From Rhodothermales bacterium (GTDB lineage Bacteria; Bacteroidota; Rhodothermia; Rhodothermales; JABDKH01): a stretch of 33,861 nt of DNA. Made by a program: the position numbers and the translations under genes. Positions 9,890 to 16,759 of this stretch are shown here, piece by piece; positions within the stretch are counted from its first letter, which is position 1, and every line of letters starts with the position of its first letter. The notes beneath the pieces are model-generated. The model was not told the origin of the DNA. It ran no database searches and worked only from the letters and a program-made list of their open reading frames with translations. The stretch is from positions 1-33,861 of the forward strand of contig JANQRN010000019.1 in the NCBI GenBank assembly GCA_028284545.1. The letters run 5' to 3'.

Positions 9890-9898
9890 GTTTTTGCG

Positions 9899-11380
9899 TC
9901 ACCTGAACGTTGGAGACAACGCCGTGTGTACTTTCCTGAAGTGCTGCAGCACGTTCCCGTATGCCTGCGTGCCCTCACGTGACGGATGAGTGCGATCACC
10001 GAGTCGAACACAACGGTCAACCGCGTCTTCGATCCGATCCCAGACACCGATGCCTACACCGGCGAGCATAGCCGCGCCCATGGCCGCGCCTTCGCTGGCC
10101 TCCACCGTGACGAGTGGCCTTCCGAGGACGTCCGCAATAATCTGAAGCCAGACGTCCGACCGCGCGCCGCCACCGGAAATCCGAACTTCTTCGGGCACCG
10201 GTACGCCGACGTCAGCAAGAAGGTCAAGATTGTCCCTAAGCCCAAACGCGACACCCTCGAGTACCGCGCGTGTCGCATGGGCGCGACCGTGTGCGCGCGT
10301 CAATCCGACAAATGCGCCCCGCAAATTGGGATCAGCGTGCGGGGTTCGCTCTCCACTCAGATAGGGGAGAAAACGTAGCCCGTCGGCACCGGGTGCGACG
10401 ATGCGGGCCTCAGCGACGAGGTCCTCATATGCCGTATCTGAGGCGAAGGTATCGTGATACCACGCCAGACTGCCCGCGGCTGAGAGCATCACGCCCATCA
10501 TGTGCCACATGCTCGGAAGCGCGTGCGGGAATGCATGCGCGCGCCCCAGCCGATCGCAAGCCGGCGTGCGGTTAGCCGCGAATACGACGCCGGACGTTCC
10601 CAGTGTAACCGCGACTACGCCTTCGTCCACAGCGCCTACACCCACGGCCTGCGCCGACTGATCGCCACCACCACCGACGATAGGCGTGCCCACAGCCAAA
10701 CCGGTTGCAGCTGCTGCCTGACTTGAAACCGTGGCTGCAACCTCCGTGCCCTCAAATGTCGGGGGCAGCAGCGCGTCAGAGACATCAAACGCGCCCAGTA
10801 TGTCCGTTGACCATTCGCGGGACGACAAACCCAACATCAGCGTACCACCGGCTCCAGCCTTGTCGGTCGCGAACCGACCGCTCAACCTGTACCGGATATA
10901 GTCCTTAGGCAACAGCACTTGTGCGAGCCGCGCGTACCGCTCGGGCTCGTGCTCACGTACCCACAGCAGCTTGGGTAGCGTAAAACCCGGGAAAGCATCG
11001 TTCCCAGTCTCGGCGACAAGTGCTTCGAGGCCGAGTCGGTCGCGGATAACGTCACACTCCTCCGCGGCGCGCTGGTCGTCCCAGAGAATCGCAGGGCGGA
11101 TTACATCGCCCGCGTCGTCCAACATGACGAGGCCGTGCATCTGTCCGGTGAGGCCAATCCCTTTGATGGAGCCAGGACTCAGGCCGGCCTCGGAGACCGC
11201 GCGGCTCACACTCTGTTGCGTCGCCTCCCACCAATCTTCGGGGTCTTGCTCACTCCACAACGGCCGCGGCCTGGCGATGCGATGCGCGGTGCTCGCCGTG
11301 GCGACGACATCGCCCTCCTCAGATACAAGCAGCGCCTTCGAGGCTGTCGTTGAAATGTCCAGGCCCAGCAGATACTTCAT
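9899..11380 (-). CDS. xylB: Xylulokinase (FGGY family)
   Basis: Cytoplasmic sugar kinase that phosphorylates D-xylulose to xylulose-5-phosphate for the pentose phosphate pathway. The 493-aa product has the FGGY phosphate-1 motif at its N-terminus (YLLGLDISTTASKALLV), the xylulokinase signature GLTGQMHGLVMLD with ILWDDQRAAEE, and C-terminal GGGARSDVWLQIIADVLGRPL plus EGAAMGAAMLAG. The length is normal for the family. An ATG at 11380 is preferred over an in-frame start at 11431, since it begins exactly at the conserved MKYLLGLDIS. No Shine-Dalgarno is seen. No xylA is in the window; an SGLT-type symporter gene lies 7 kb to the right and might deliver the sugar. Confidence 0.93.
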   Translation of the reverse strand: MKYLLGLDISTTASKALLVSEEGDVVATASTAHRIARPRPLWSEQDPEDWWEATQQSVSRAVSEAGLSPGSIKGIGLTGQMHGLVMLDDAGDVIRPAILWDDQRAAEECDVIRDRLGLEALVAETGNDAFPGFTLPKLLWVREHEPERYARLAQVLLPKDYIRYRLSGRFATDKAGAGGTLMLGLSSREWSTDILGAFDVSDALLPPTFEGTEVAATVSSQAAAATGLAVGTPIVGGGGDQSAQAVGVGAVDEGVVAVTLGTSGVVFAANRTPACDRLGRAHAFPHALPSMWHMMGVMLSAAGSLAWYHDTFASDTAYEDLVAEARIVAPGADGLRFLPYLSGERTPHADPNLRGAFVGLTRAHGRAHATRAVLEGVAFGLRDNLDLLADVGVPVPEEVRISGGGARSDVWLQIIADVLGRPLVTVEASEGAAMGAAMLAGVGIGVWDRIEDAVDRCVRLGDRTHPSREGTQAYGNVLQHFRKVHTALSPTFR

Positions 11381-11435
11381 CGGCCGCGATATTCGTGAAT
11401 CTCGCGGTAGTATACACCGTGCGCCGGGCAAAAGA

Positions 11436-11837
11436 CTAGATCGGCGTGCCGAGCACTTCGACCAGCGTGGCGGTCAGCCCCGTATCTCTCGTGGTGAACC
11501 TGAGGACAACGAGGGACTCGACGATGAACACATCGTTGCCGGGATAGAGGCCCGACAGACGAAAGGCCTGACTCTTTGCGATCTCGGCAGAGGAGAACTC
11601 AAAAGCGTCAACGACCTCTTTGCTATCGAGAATCAGACGCGCGTCGGTCGTCGAGGGGATTTCGATGAACGCGCTTCCCCGCTCTCGAATCATGACACCT
11701 TTGTGCTGCAGGGCAACCGTCAGCCATCGTATGTCCCTCGGCATGTCGGCAATTGAGGTGCGCGGCCCCACGCATCCTGGTGCTGCTATCGACACAAGGA
11801 GAAGGACGACAACGGGGATTCGTCTGGAGCGTTTCAT
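11436..11837 (-). CDS. Small exported, possibly lipoprotein, unknown
   Basis: I do not recognise this 133-aa product. Its N-terminus is a classical signal peptide (Lys/Arg-rich, then VVVLLLVSIAAPGC). Cys in APGC could be the lipidation site, although Ala at -3 is a weak lipobox. The mature part is alpha/beta and hydrophilic with a DIRWLTVALQHKGVMIRERG segment. An ATG at 11837 is favoured because AGAGGAAA stands about 6 nt upstream and the signal peptide starts there; the open frame extends further to 12011 without a plausible start. It lies 55 nt upstream of xylB on the same strand and may share its transcript. Confidence 0.75.
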   Translation of the reverse strand: MKRSRRIPVVVLLLVSIAAPGCVGPRTSIADMPRDIRWLTVALQHKGVMIRERGSAFIEIPSTTDARLILDSKEVVDAFEFSSAEIAKSQAFRLSGLYPGNDVFIVESLVVLRFTTRDTGLTATLVEVLGTPI

Positions 11838-12079
11838 GGCATTTCCTCTATCCGGTTGATGCAAGTCCGAATCATAAGTCAACCGTCGTGCCGTGTCGGG
11901 CGCACGACAGTGCGACCCGCCTGATTTCGTCGGTGAACTGACGCCGTCGGAGGGCGAGCCGGCGCACGAGCAGTGTCGGCCGTCCATTGCGACGCCGGCA
12001 TCATCGCCCACGAACGTCGGCCTGTCCGCAAAACAGTACGGCGGAATGCAGAATTGTAAACGTTGAACCGTGAGGAGTG

Positions 12080-12153
12080 TGGGCCCTACTGGATTTGAAC
12101 CAGTGACCTCTCGCGTGTGAGGCGAGCGCTCTGAACCCCTGAGCTAAGGGCCC
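12080..12153 (-). tRNA. tRNA-Val (anticodon CAC)
   Basis: A full 74-nt cloverleaf can be folded on the minus strand: acceptor GGGCCCT/AGGGCCC, D-arm GCTC/GAGC, anticodon stem CTCGC/GCGAG with loop CTCACAC (anticodon CAC at 34-36, reading GUG), a 5-nt variable loop AGGTC, T-arm ACTGG/CCAGT with loop TTCAAAT, and discriminator A. CCA is not encoded. It begins 15 nt after the stop of the anti-sigma gene on the same strand, so it may be processed from that transcript; no separate promoter was recognised. The 242-nt stretch 11838-12079 holds nothing else that I can identify. Confidence 0.96.
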
Positions 12154-12168
12154 GCCTTCGCGGCCAGA

Positions 12169-12777
12169 TCAGGGCGAGGCGTACGTCGCAAGATATGACG
12201 CCCCCGCCGCAACGTCACGATATGTTGGCTGCAAGCGCAGGCCAACGTACGACGGAGGTACCGGGGTGGAAGGGCCAAGCCTTACCATTGCCGGGCGGTC
12301 TCGATGATATCGGACGGTTCGCAATGGATCCTGTGCCAGGGCTTCGATCCGGGTAGCGGGCGAAACCGCAGTCGCCGCAACGTCAAGCTGGAAGGTGTCT
12401 TCAGCGGTGCGCGGCGCGACAACCGCGAGGCATAGCAACGTAACTGCACTCGTCGCAAGGACAACACCAGTCAGCCTGTCGAGCCAGACAGCAGACTCCT
12501 CTTCCGGGACGCATTCGTGCTCAACAGCGCACTTCAGGCGCTGCTGGAACTCGTCGTCGAGACACGGGCACTGGTCCGCGCAAGCCTTGAGCAGGTTTCT
12601 GGCCTCGATGAGTTGTTCGACATGCCGCGCAACGCTCGGATTGGCCTCGAGATAGTCCTCGAAAGCGCTGCGAACGGACGCATCCATCGTCTCGTCTACG
12701 TACTCGCAGATGTATTCGTCAAGCTCGGGCGGCAAGGACTCGGCGTCCGGCTCAGAGTCGCTGTAACGATCTGGCAT
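12169..12777 (-). CDS. Putative anti-sigma factor, single-pass membrane protein
   Basis: The 202-aa product follows an ECF sigma gene and has anti-sigma architecture. The N-terminal helical domain (LDEYICEYVDETMDASVRSA, about 19-60) resembles zf-HC2/ASD domains but lacks the HxxxCxxC zinc motif, having ANPSVARHVEQ instead. A cluster of cysteines follows (C66, C70, C72, C83, C89), then one transmembrane helix (about 103-121) and an 80-aa Pro/Thr-rich outer part with no recognised fold. Role by family: hold the sigma factor at the membrane until a signal arrives. The ATG at 12777 is chosen because an in-frame TTG at 12816 lies inside the terminator-like hairpin. The start is 89 nt from the sigma stop. 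Confidence 0.75.
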   Translation of the reverse strand: MPDRYSDSEPDAESLPPELDEYICEYVDETMDASVRSAFEDYLEANPSVARHVEQLIEARNLLKACADQCPCLDDEFQQRLKCAVEHECVPEEESAVWLDRLTGVVLATSAVTLLCLAVVAPRTAEDTFQLDVAATAVSPATRIEALAQDPLRTVRYHRDRPAMVRLGPSTPVPPSYVGLRLQPTYRDVAAGASYLATYASP

Positions 12778-12793
12778 AAGCTCGATGAAACTG

Positions 12794-12828
12794 AAAAGGG
12801 CTGGTTGATTTTGCAAATCAACCAGCCC
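12794..12828 (-). terminator. Terminator/attenuator hairpin between sigma and anti-sigma genes
   Basis: Arms GGGCTGGTTGATTT (12798-12811) and its exact complement (12815-12828) form a perfect 14-bp stem with a 3-nt loop. Read on the minus strand, the stem ends in CCC and is followed by TTTT at 12797-12794, the layout of a rho-independent terminator. On the plus strand no T-run follows. It sits 37 nt after the sigma stop and about 17 nt before the anti-sigma ATG, so read-through would set the sigma to anti-sigma ratio. Confidence 0.75.
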
Positions 12829-12865
12829 TCATTTGGTTCCGCCCGTACGAACGGTCTATGCCGAT

Positions 12866-13546
12866 TTAGTCCTCAACGGGAGTATATACGTCCTTCAGCA
12901 GCGACTGGAGCTTCGTACGGCCACGGTTGATTCGGCTTTTCACCGTGCCCATCGGTAGACCGGTGATTTCAGCGATCTCTTCGTACGCAAGCTGCTGCAC
13001 GTCACGAAGCACAACGACCTCCCGGAACTCCTCCGGAATCTGGCTCAATGCTTCCTGGATGAAGTAGTCCTGTATCGTACTCTCCGTGTGCTTGTCAGGA
13101 GAGAACGTCTCGTCGGGAATCTCGACTTCGTACTCCTCGTCGTCTCGGTTGACGGACTGGAGCGAATACAGGCGCCGACGCTTGCGTTTGCGATACTCCG
13201 AACGGGCGAGGTTGCCGGCGATCGTGTACAGCCATGTCGAATACTTCGCAATTCGACGATAAGAATGACGGTTGCGGTACACACGGAGGAACGTCTCCTG
13301 CAACAGATCTTCGCACTCCTTCATATCGCCGAGGAACCGATAGATGTAGTTCGTCAGCGGGTCTTTGTACCTGCTTACCAGGATATCAAAGGCCTCCACC
13401 GTCCCCGCCTGGAACTGCGACATCAGGTCTTCGTCACTCATCTGGACGAGCTGATCGTAGTATCGGCTGCTGGGATGGCGCGACCGCGACTTGCGTACAA
13501 GCGGAGCCTTGGTCAGGATTTTTTTACGCTCGAGCGTATTCGCCAT
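12866..13546 (-). CDS. ECF sigma factor (RpoE-like)
   Basis: RNA polymerase sigma-70 factor of the extracytoplasmic function group, 226 aa. Sigma region 2 is around 45-115 (EAFDILVSRYKDPLTNYIYR; DLLQETFLRVYRNRHSYR; YSTWLYTIAGNLARSEYRKR) and region 4 around 160-218 (QIPEEFREVVVLRDVQQLAY; EIAEITGLPMGTVKSRINRG). A basic 35-aa N-terminal extension precedes region 2, longer than in typical RpoE; another in-frame Met is at residue 36. The downstream gene encodes the likely anti-sigma factor. A 438-nt intergenic region with a triple 18-nt repeat lies upstream and probably holds its promoter. Confidence 0.93.
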   Translation of the reverse strand: MANTLERKKILTKAPLVRKSRSRHPSSRYYDQLVQMSDEDLMSQFQAGTVEAFDILVSRYKDPLTNYIYRFLGDMKECEDLLQETFLRVYRNRHSYRRIAKYSTWLYTIAGNLARSEYRKRKRRRLYSLQSVNRDDEEYEVEIPDETFSPDKHTESTIQDYFIQEALSQIPEEFREVVVLRDVQQLAYEEIAEITGLPMGTVKSRINRGRTKLQSLLKDVYTPVED

Positions 13547-13823
13547 TAGGGTCTTCGCGGAATTTCTTGTTGGGCCGGTCGGTTAGCCCGACCAGTTGTG
13601 CCTGTGCTCGGCACTACATCTAGCATCTCTAGCTTAGTAACCTGGGTCAGTGGCTCCTCGCTTGTTTCTGTTGAACGGTTCGTTGAGGGCTCTCAGTCCA
13701 CTTAGCCGCGAGATTCGTGCCACGCCGCCTCAGGGACCGATTTGTCATGTTGGGAGTTTGAACCGTCTATCTGTTAGACACCGTAGCGTCGTCGAACAAC
13801 TATTGGTGTATCGTATCTATTAT

Positions 13824-13873
13824 TTGTTACAGGCGCCTTACTTGTTACAGGCGCCTTACTTGTTACAGGCGCC
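13824..13873. repeat. Triple 18-nt direct repeat upstream of ECF sigma gene
   Basis: Three head-to-tail copies of TTGTTACAGGCGCCTTAC start at 13824, 13842 and 13860; the third is cut after GGCGCC (14 of 18 nt). Copies are identical. Each contains the palindrome GGCGCC and, on the minus strand, TGTAAC. It lies in the 13547-13984 gap between the sigma gene and holA; apart from this repeat I see no gene or RNA in that gap. An 18-nt period also gives a LLQAPY peptide repeat on the plus strand, but that frame has no support as a gene. Confidence 0.9.
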
Positions 13874-13984
13874 GTGGCTGTAGGACGGATACGTTCAAAG
13901 GGCGGAAACCGTTACGGGCAGTTATGCCGCCCCAGCGCCCGACGTGTGGCCGACTTGCGGGCCGAGAGTGTGTGACGCTGCCCC

Positions 13985-15034
13985 TCACGCCCCTGCTGCC
14001 AGGGGCACCATACGACGCAACATCAGGCTGACCACAAGCCTCGGGTCCCGAACCGAGCCGCCTTTCAACTCGAAATCTGCCGCCAGAAGGGCCGAAAAGA
14101 CCATCTCCAGGGCCGATTTACCATAGTAACGCAGGCTACCCATGTATTCTTGTATATAGTACGAAGGAATCCCGACTCTAGTGGCCAATTCGCTGGAACT
14201 TGTTGTTCTGCCCTGACATTCTGACAGAATCCACATCTTCGTCGCCCACCCGCTGAGAATCGCTACCATTCTGAGGCCTTCCCCGGTGGGATTCGGGGCC
14301 TGACGCAGCAGCCGGTCGGCAATCCCCAACGCCCCACCGTAGTCGGCCCGGCCAACGGCCTTCTGCAGCTCGAAGACGTTATGCTCCCGGGTCTGACCGC
14401 TGGCCCGGATCACATCGTCGGCCTCGATTCGCTCTCGGGTGCCGGCGAACGTCGCCAGCTTCTCCAATTCCTGAACCGCTGATTGCGCATCGGTGCCCAC
14501 GACGTCGGCCAACATCTGGGCCGCCCTCGGCTCCAGCGTACAGCCGGTTCGCTTCGCAGCCCGGTTTATCCAGGCAGGCATGTCGCGCTCGCGCGGCGGA
14601 TCAAATGCCACAGCAACCGACTTTCCCTTCAGCGCGCGGTAGGGGTTTGTCGACAGGTTCGGCTTTCCACGGCACACGAGCATCACAACTGCCGATGGAT
14701 TGGGCCGCTCGGCATACGACACCAAGACATCGTTTCCCTTCAACTGCTCAAAATCACGTACTACGATAACGCGGCGCTCCGCCATCATCGGCATCCCCAT
14801 ACACAGGCCCACAACCGTCTGACCATCGGTCTCGTTTCCGTAAATGAGGTCTAGGTTGAAGTCACGCTCGTGCGGCTGCAGCGCAGTGCGCAACAGCGCG
14901 TCCTGAAGTAGAGACTTCTCATACTCCTCCAGTCCGTAGACGAAGTAGACCGGCGCAAACTCGTGGCGCTCGAACGACTTCTCCAGCGATTCCAGGGTGG
15001 GTTGCTGACGCTTTGCACGAGCACGCTTAGCCAC
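13985..15034 (-). CDS. holA: DNA polymerase III subunit delta
   Basis: Clamp-loader delta subunit that opens the beta sliding clamp at the replication fork. About 349 aa with the family's N-terminal AAA-like domain (FAPVYFVYGLEEYEKSLLQDAL; ERRVIVVRDFEQLKG; NPSAVVMLVCRGKPN), the middle domain (AAQMLADVVGTDAQSAVQELEKLA) and the C-terminal collar domain (VFELQKAVGRADYGGALGIADRLL). The GTG at 15034 is chosen because a GCGAGGG sits about 9 nt upstream and the gene overlaps the previous stop codon by 8 nt; a GTG at 15067 is possible. A 7-bp inverted repeat (13989-14006) spans the last codons but has no U-tract. The gene ends the operon that includes nuoI. Confidence 0.9.
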   Translation of the reverse strand: MAKRARAKRQQPTLESLEKSFERHEFAPVYFVYGLEEYEKSLLQDALLRTALQPHERDFNLDLIYGNETDGQTVVGLCMGMPMMAERRVIVVRDFEQLKGNDVLVSYAERPNPSAVVMLVCRGKPNLSTNPYRALKGKSVAVAFDPPRERDMPAWINRAAKRTGCTLEPRAAQMLADVVGTDAQSAVQELEKLATFAGTRERIEADDVIRASGQTREHNVFELQKAVGRADYGGALGIADRLLRQAPNPTGEGLRMVAILSGWATKMWILSECQGRTTSSSELATRVGIPSYYIQEYMGSLRYYGKSALEMVFSALLAADFELKGGSVRDPRLVVSLMLRRMVPLAAGA

Positions 15035-15542
15035 TACGTGTGCCCTCGCTACCACCCGTATCGGCACTCGCCCCAGTCGATTGTAGTCCCCCCGTCACCG
15101 GCGCCCCGTGCAAAGCGTATGCTATCGCACGCAGCACGTTTGCATCGGCGTGGACGATACCAAACAGCAGGTCCTCATCGACACTTCCGACGCGCTTACC
15201 AAGCTGGTCGACCAGCTCACGCCTGGCTTCGATGGCACGCCCGACCGCGCGTTCGACAGTTGGCTCTTGCGTGACTGCGCGAGTGCCCATGCTCTGGATC
15301 ACTCCAGACACACGATCGGAAGTAAGCGATTCGCGGCGACGCAGTGCAGCCGCCATCCACTCGTCACGATCCGCCAGATGGCCGAAAAGCACCCCCATCG
15401 GCAGTGGATCCGCATCCGCGGCGAGCGAGACGATCGGTGCCTCGAGCACAGTGTCGGGCACGCGCTGGATCAGCGGGAGCAGCATCTCCAGTTCATCCGC
15501 CGTATATGCAAGTTGCGCTATCGCACCCGCAGCGTCAGACAT
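15027..15542 (-). CDS. Hypothetical helical protein, weakly DinB-like
   Basis: A 171-aa, mostly helical, soluble protein that I do not firmly recognise. The arrangement of helices with GVLFGHLADRDEWMAAALRR (about 50-70) and FGIVHADANVLRAIAYALHG (about 127-146) recalls DinB/YfiT-type four-helix bundles, but the metal-binding His triad is not evident. The last 25 residues are a Gly/Thr/Ser tail. ATG at 15542 shares one base with the nuoI stop (TGATG); the adjacent GTG at 15545 is an alternative. It lies between nuoI and holA and overlaps both, so it is a real operon member of unknown role. Confidence 0.65.
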   Translation of the reverse strand: MSDAAGAIAQLAYTADELEMLLPLIQRVPDTVLEAPIVSLAADADPLPMGVLFGHLADRDEWMAAALRRRESLTSDRVSGVIQSMGTRAVTQEPTVERAVGRAIEARRELVDQLGKRVGSVDEDLLFGIVHADANVLRAIAYALHGAPVTGGLQSTGASADTGGSEGTRSG

Positions 15543-16192
15543 CACGCTCCCGCGGCAGCGACTTCGTCCTCTATCGCCTGACGCCCGCCAGCCTCCAGCC
15601 AGCCCGACAGGCTCGACTCCCGAAGACTGTGCGTGTTGTTATCTGGATCGTAGGCCCACGTCTGCTCGCCGAACTGCGGGTTCTTCTCCCGAGCCAGCCA
15701 CTCCAACCGATCGACCAATCGCTCGGCTGGAATCAACAACCGCTCAAGTCCGAAGACGGCCTCGTCGCGGGATTGAAAAGTCATGTCGTATTCCTTCGAC
15801 ATGATGATCGCTTCCTCAGGACAGACCTCTTCGCAGAACCCGCAGTAGATGCAGCGCAGCATGTTGATTTCGAACCACGCCGGTTCTCGCTCCTTGTGTC
15901 CTCCCATATCCCGCGACTGCATCGAGATCGCCATGGGCGGACACGCCTTGGCGCACAGGTTGCAACTCACGCAGCGCGGGCGCCCCTCCTCTTCGACAAG
16001 CACCGGCCGGCCACGATATCCATCCGGCGGATACCACTGCTCCTCCGGGTACTCCATCGTGTACATGGGCTCCCGGGTCATCTTTCGAAACGAGTACCCG
16101 AGTCCCTTGAAGACTTCCGGCAGATACAGTCGCTCCCAGAAATTCAGCTTCCGTTCGTTACTGGTGCTGGTATTCTCGATTCGCCCCGGCAT
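15542..16192 (-). CDS. nuoI: NADH-quinone oxidoreductase subunit I
   Basis: Peripheral arm ferredoxin-like subunit of respiratory complex I, carrying clusters N6a and N6b that pass electrons towards the quinone site. The 216-aa product has two CxxCxxCxxxCP motifs: C74/C77/C80/C84 (CVSCNLCAKACPP) and C114/C117/C120/C124 (CIYCGFCEEVCPEEA). The preceding helix (VFKGLGYSFRKMTREPMYTM) and PEEQWYPPDGYRGRPVL are typical of NuoI/Nqo9. The C-terminal 75 residues form an extension as in many Bacteroidota. No other nuo gene is in the window. The ATG at 16192 lies 45 nt downstream of the small secreted-protein gene. Confidence 0.93.
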   Translation of the reverse strand: MPGRIENTSTSNERKLNFWERLYLPEVFKGLGYSFRKMTREPMYTMEYPEEQWYPPDGYRGRPVLVEEEGRPRCVSCNLCAKACPPMAISMQSRDMGGHKEREPAWFEINMLRCIYCGFCEEVCPEEAIIMSKEYDMTFQSRDEAVFGLERLLIPAERLVDRLEWLAREKNPQFGEQTWAYDPDNNTHSLRESSLSGWLEAGGRQAIEDEVAAAGA

Positions 16193-16237
16193 TCGGTGAC
16201 CACTACTTGGATTATTACGTAGACAGCCAAAATACGG

Positions 16238-16759
16238 TCACCCCGACAGCTTCGCCAATGCCCGCTGGATGTCCTTGCGACGAGCGGTCTTGTGTAGCAT
16301 CTGCGTCGGCAACCCGGCGGTCGTGTGCCCGACCCAGGGCGTATTGCCGTCGAAGGCTGCTCCCGGCCTGAGACCCACAAGTAGCGAGGCAGTCTGCAGT
16401 TTGTACCTCCCGTCGACGACGAGGAGTGTTGCCCCCTTGCCGACCTTCGCGAGTTCTCCCGACTCGAGGACATAGCGCCCCTCAGCGACGTTACGAAGTT
16501 TAACCTCCTGTTCGACGCGATCCGTCCCGGACACGGAGATGACGCGAGCCGAAATCCTTGCATTCTTTGGCTGCGCGCAGTTCAAGGTCGTGATCACGAC
16601 AACCGAGTTTTGTTCAGCCTCGCTAAGGCCCGGCGTTGCGGATGCAAGCTGGAATCCGCCCTCAAGCGATAATTCATCCGGCTGCGCAAGCTGCGCCGGC
16701 ACACGCATAAAGCCAGCAAGAGCAATCACTGCAATCGAAACACTAAGCACCTTCATCAT
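16238..16759 (-). CDS. Small secreted protein of the ECF/FecR operon, unknown
   Basis: The 173-aa product is not recognised. It has a signal peptide (MKVLSVSIAVIALAGF..., cleavage probably near residue 24-26 at PAQLAQ) and a mainly beta mature part with two Cys-free stretches and VVVITTLNCAQPKNARISAR around 53-72. The basic C-terminus reads LHKTARRKDIQRALAK. Its ATG overlaps the stop of the FecR-like gene in ATGA, which ties it to the sigma/anti-sigma unit. It may be the exported output or the sensor of that circuit; nothing in the sequence decides this. Confidence 0.7.
   Translation of the reverse strand: MMKVLSVSIAVIALAGFMRVPAQLAQPDELSLEGGFQLASATPGLSEAEQNSVVVITTLNCAQPKNARISARVISVSGTDRVEQEVKLRNVAEGRYVLESGELAKVGKGATLLVVDGRYKLQTASLLVGLRPGAAFDGNTPWVGHTTAGLPTQMLHKTARRKDIQRALAKLSG

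Noticed and set aside
13824-13873. Possible CRISPR-like array
   Set aside because: The 18-nt units are head-to-tail with no spacers and there are no cas genes.
13650-13883. Small plus-strand frame ending in LLQAPY repeats
   Set aside because: The peptide repeat is only the in-frame reading of the 18-nt DNA repeat; no ribosome binding site or domain supports a gene.
13985-14006. Terminator at the end of holA
   Set aside because: The GCCCCTG/CAGGGGC hairpin lies within the last codons and is not followed by a T-run.
15344-16222. Plus-strand frame of 292 codons opposite nuoI
   Set aside because: Antisense to nuoI with its two intact Fe-S motifs; the translation has no recognisable feature.
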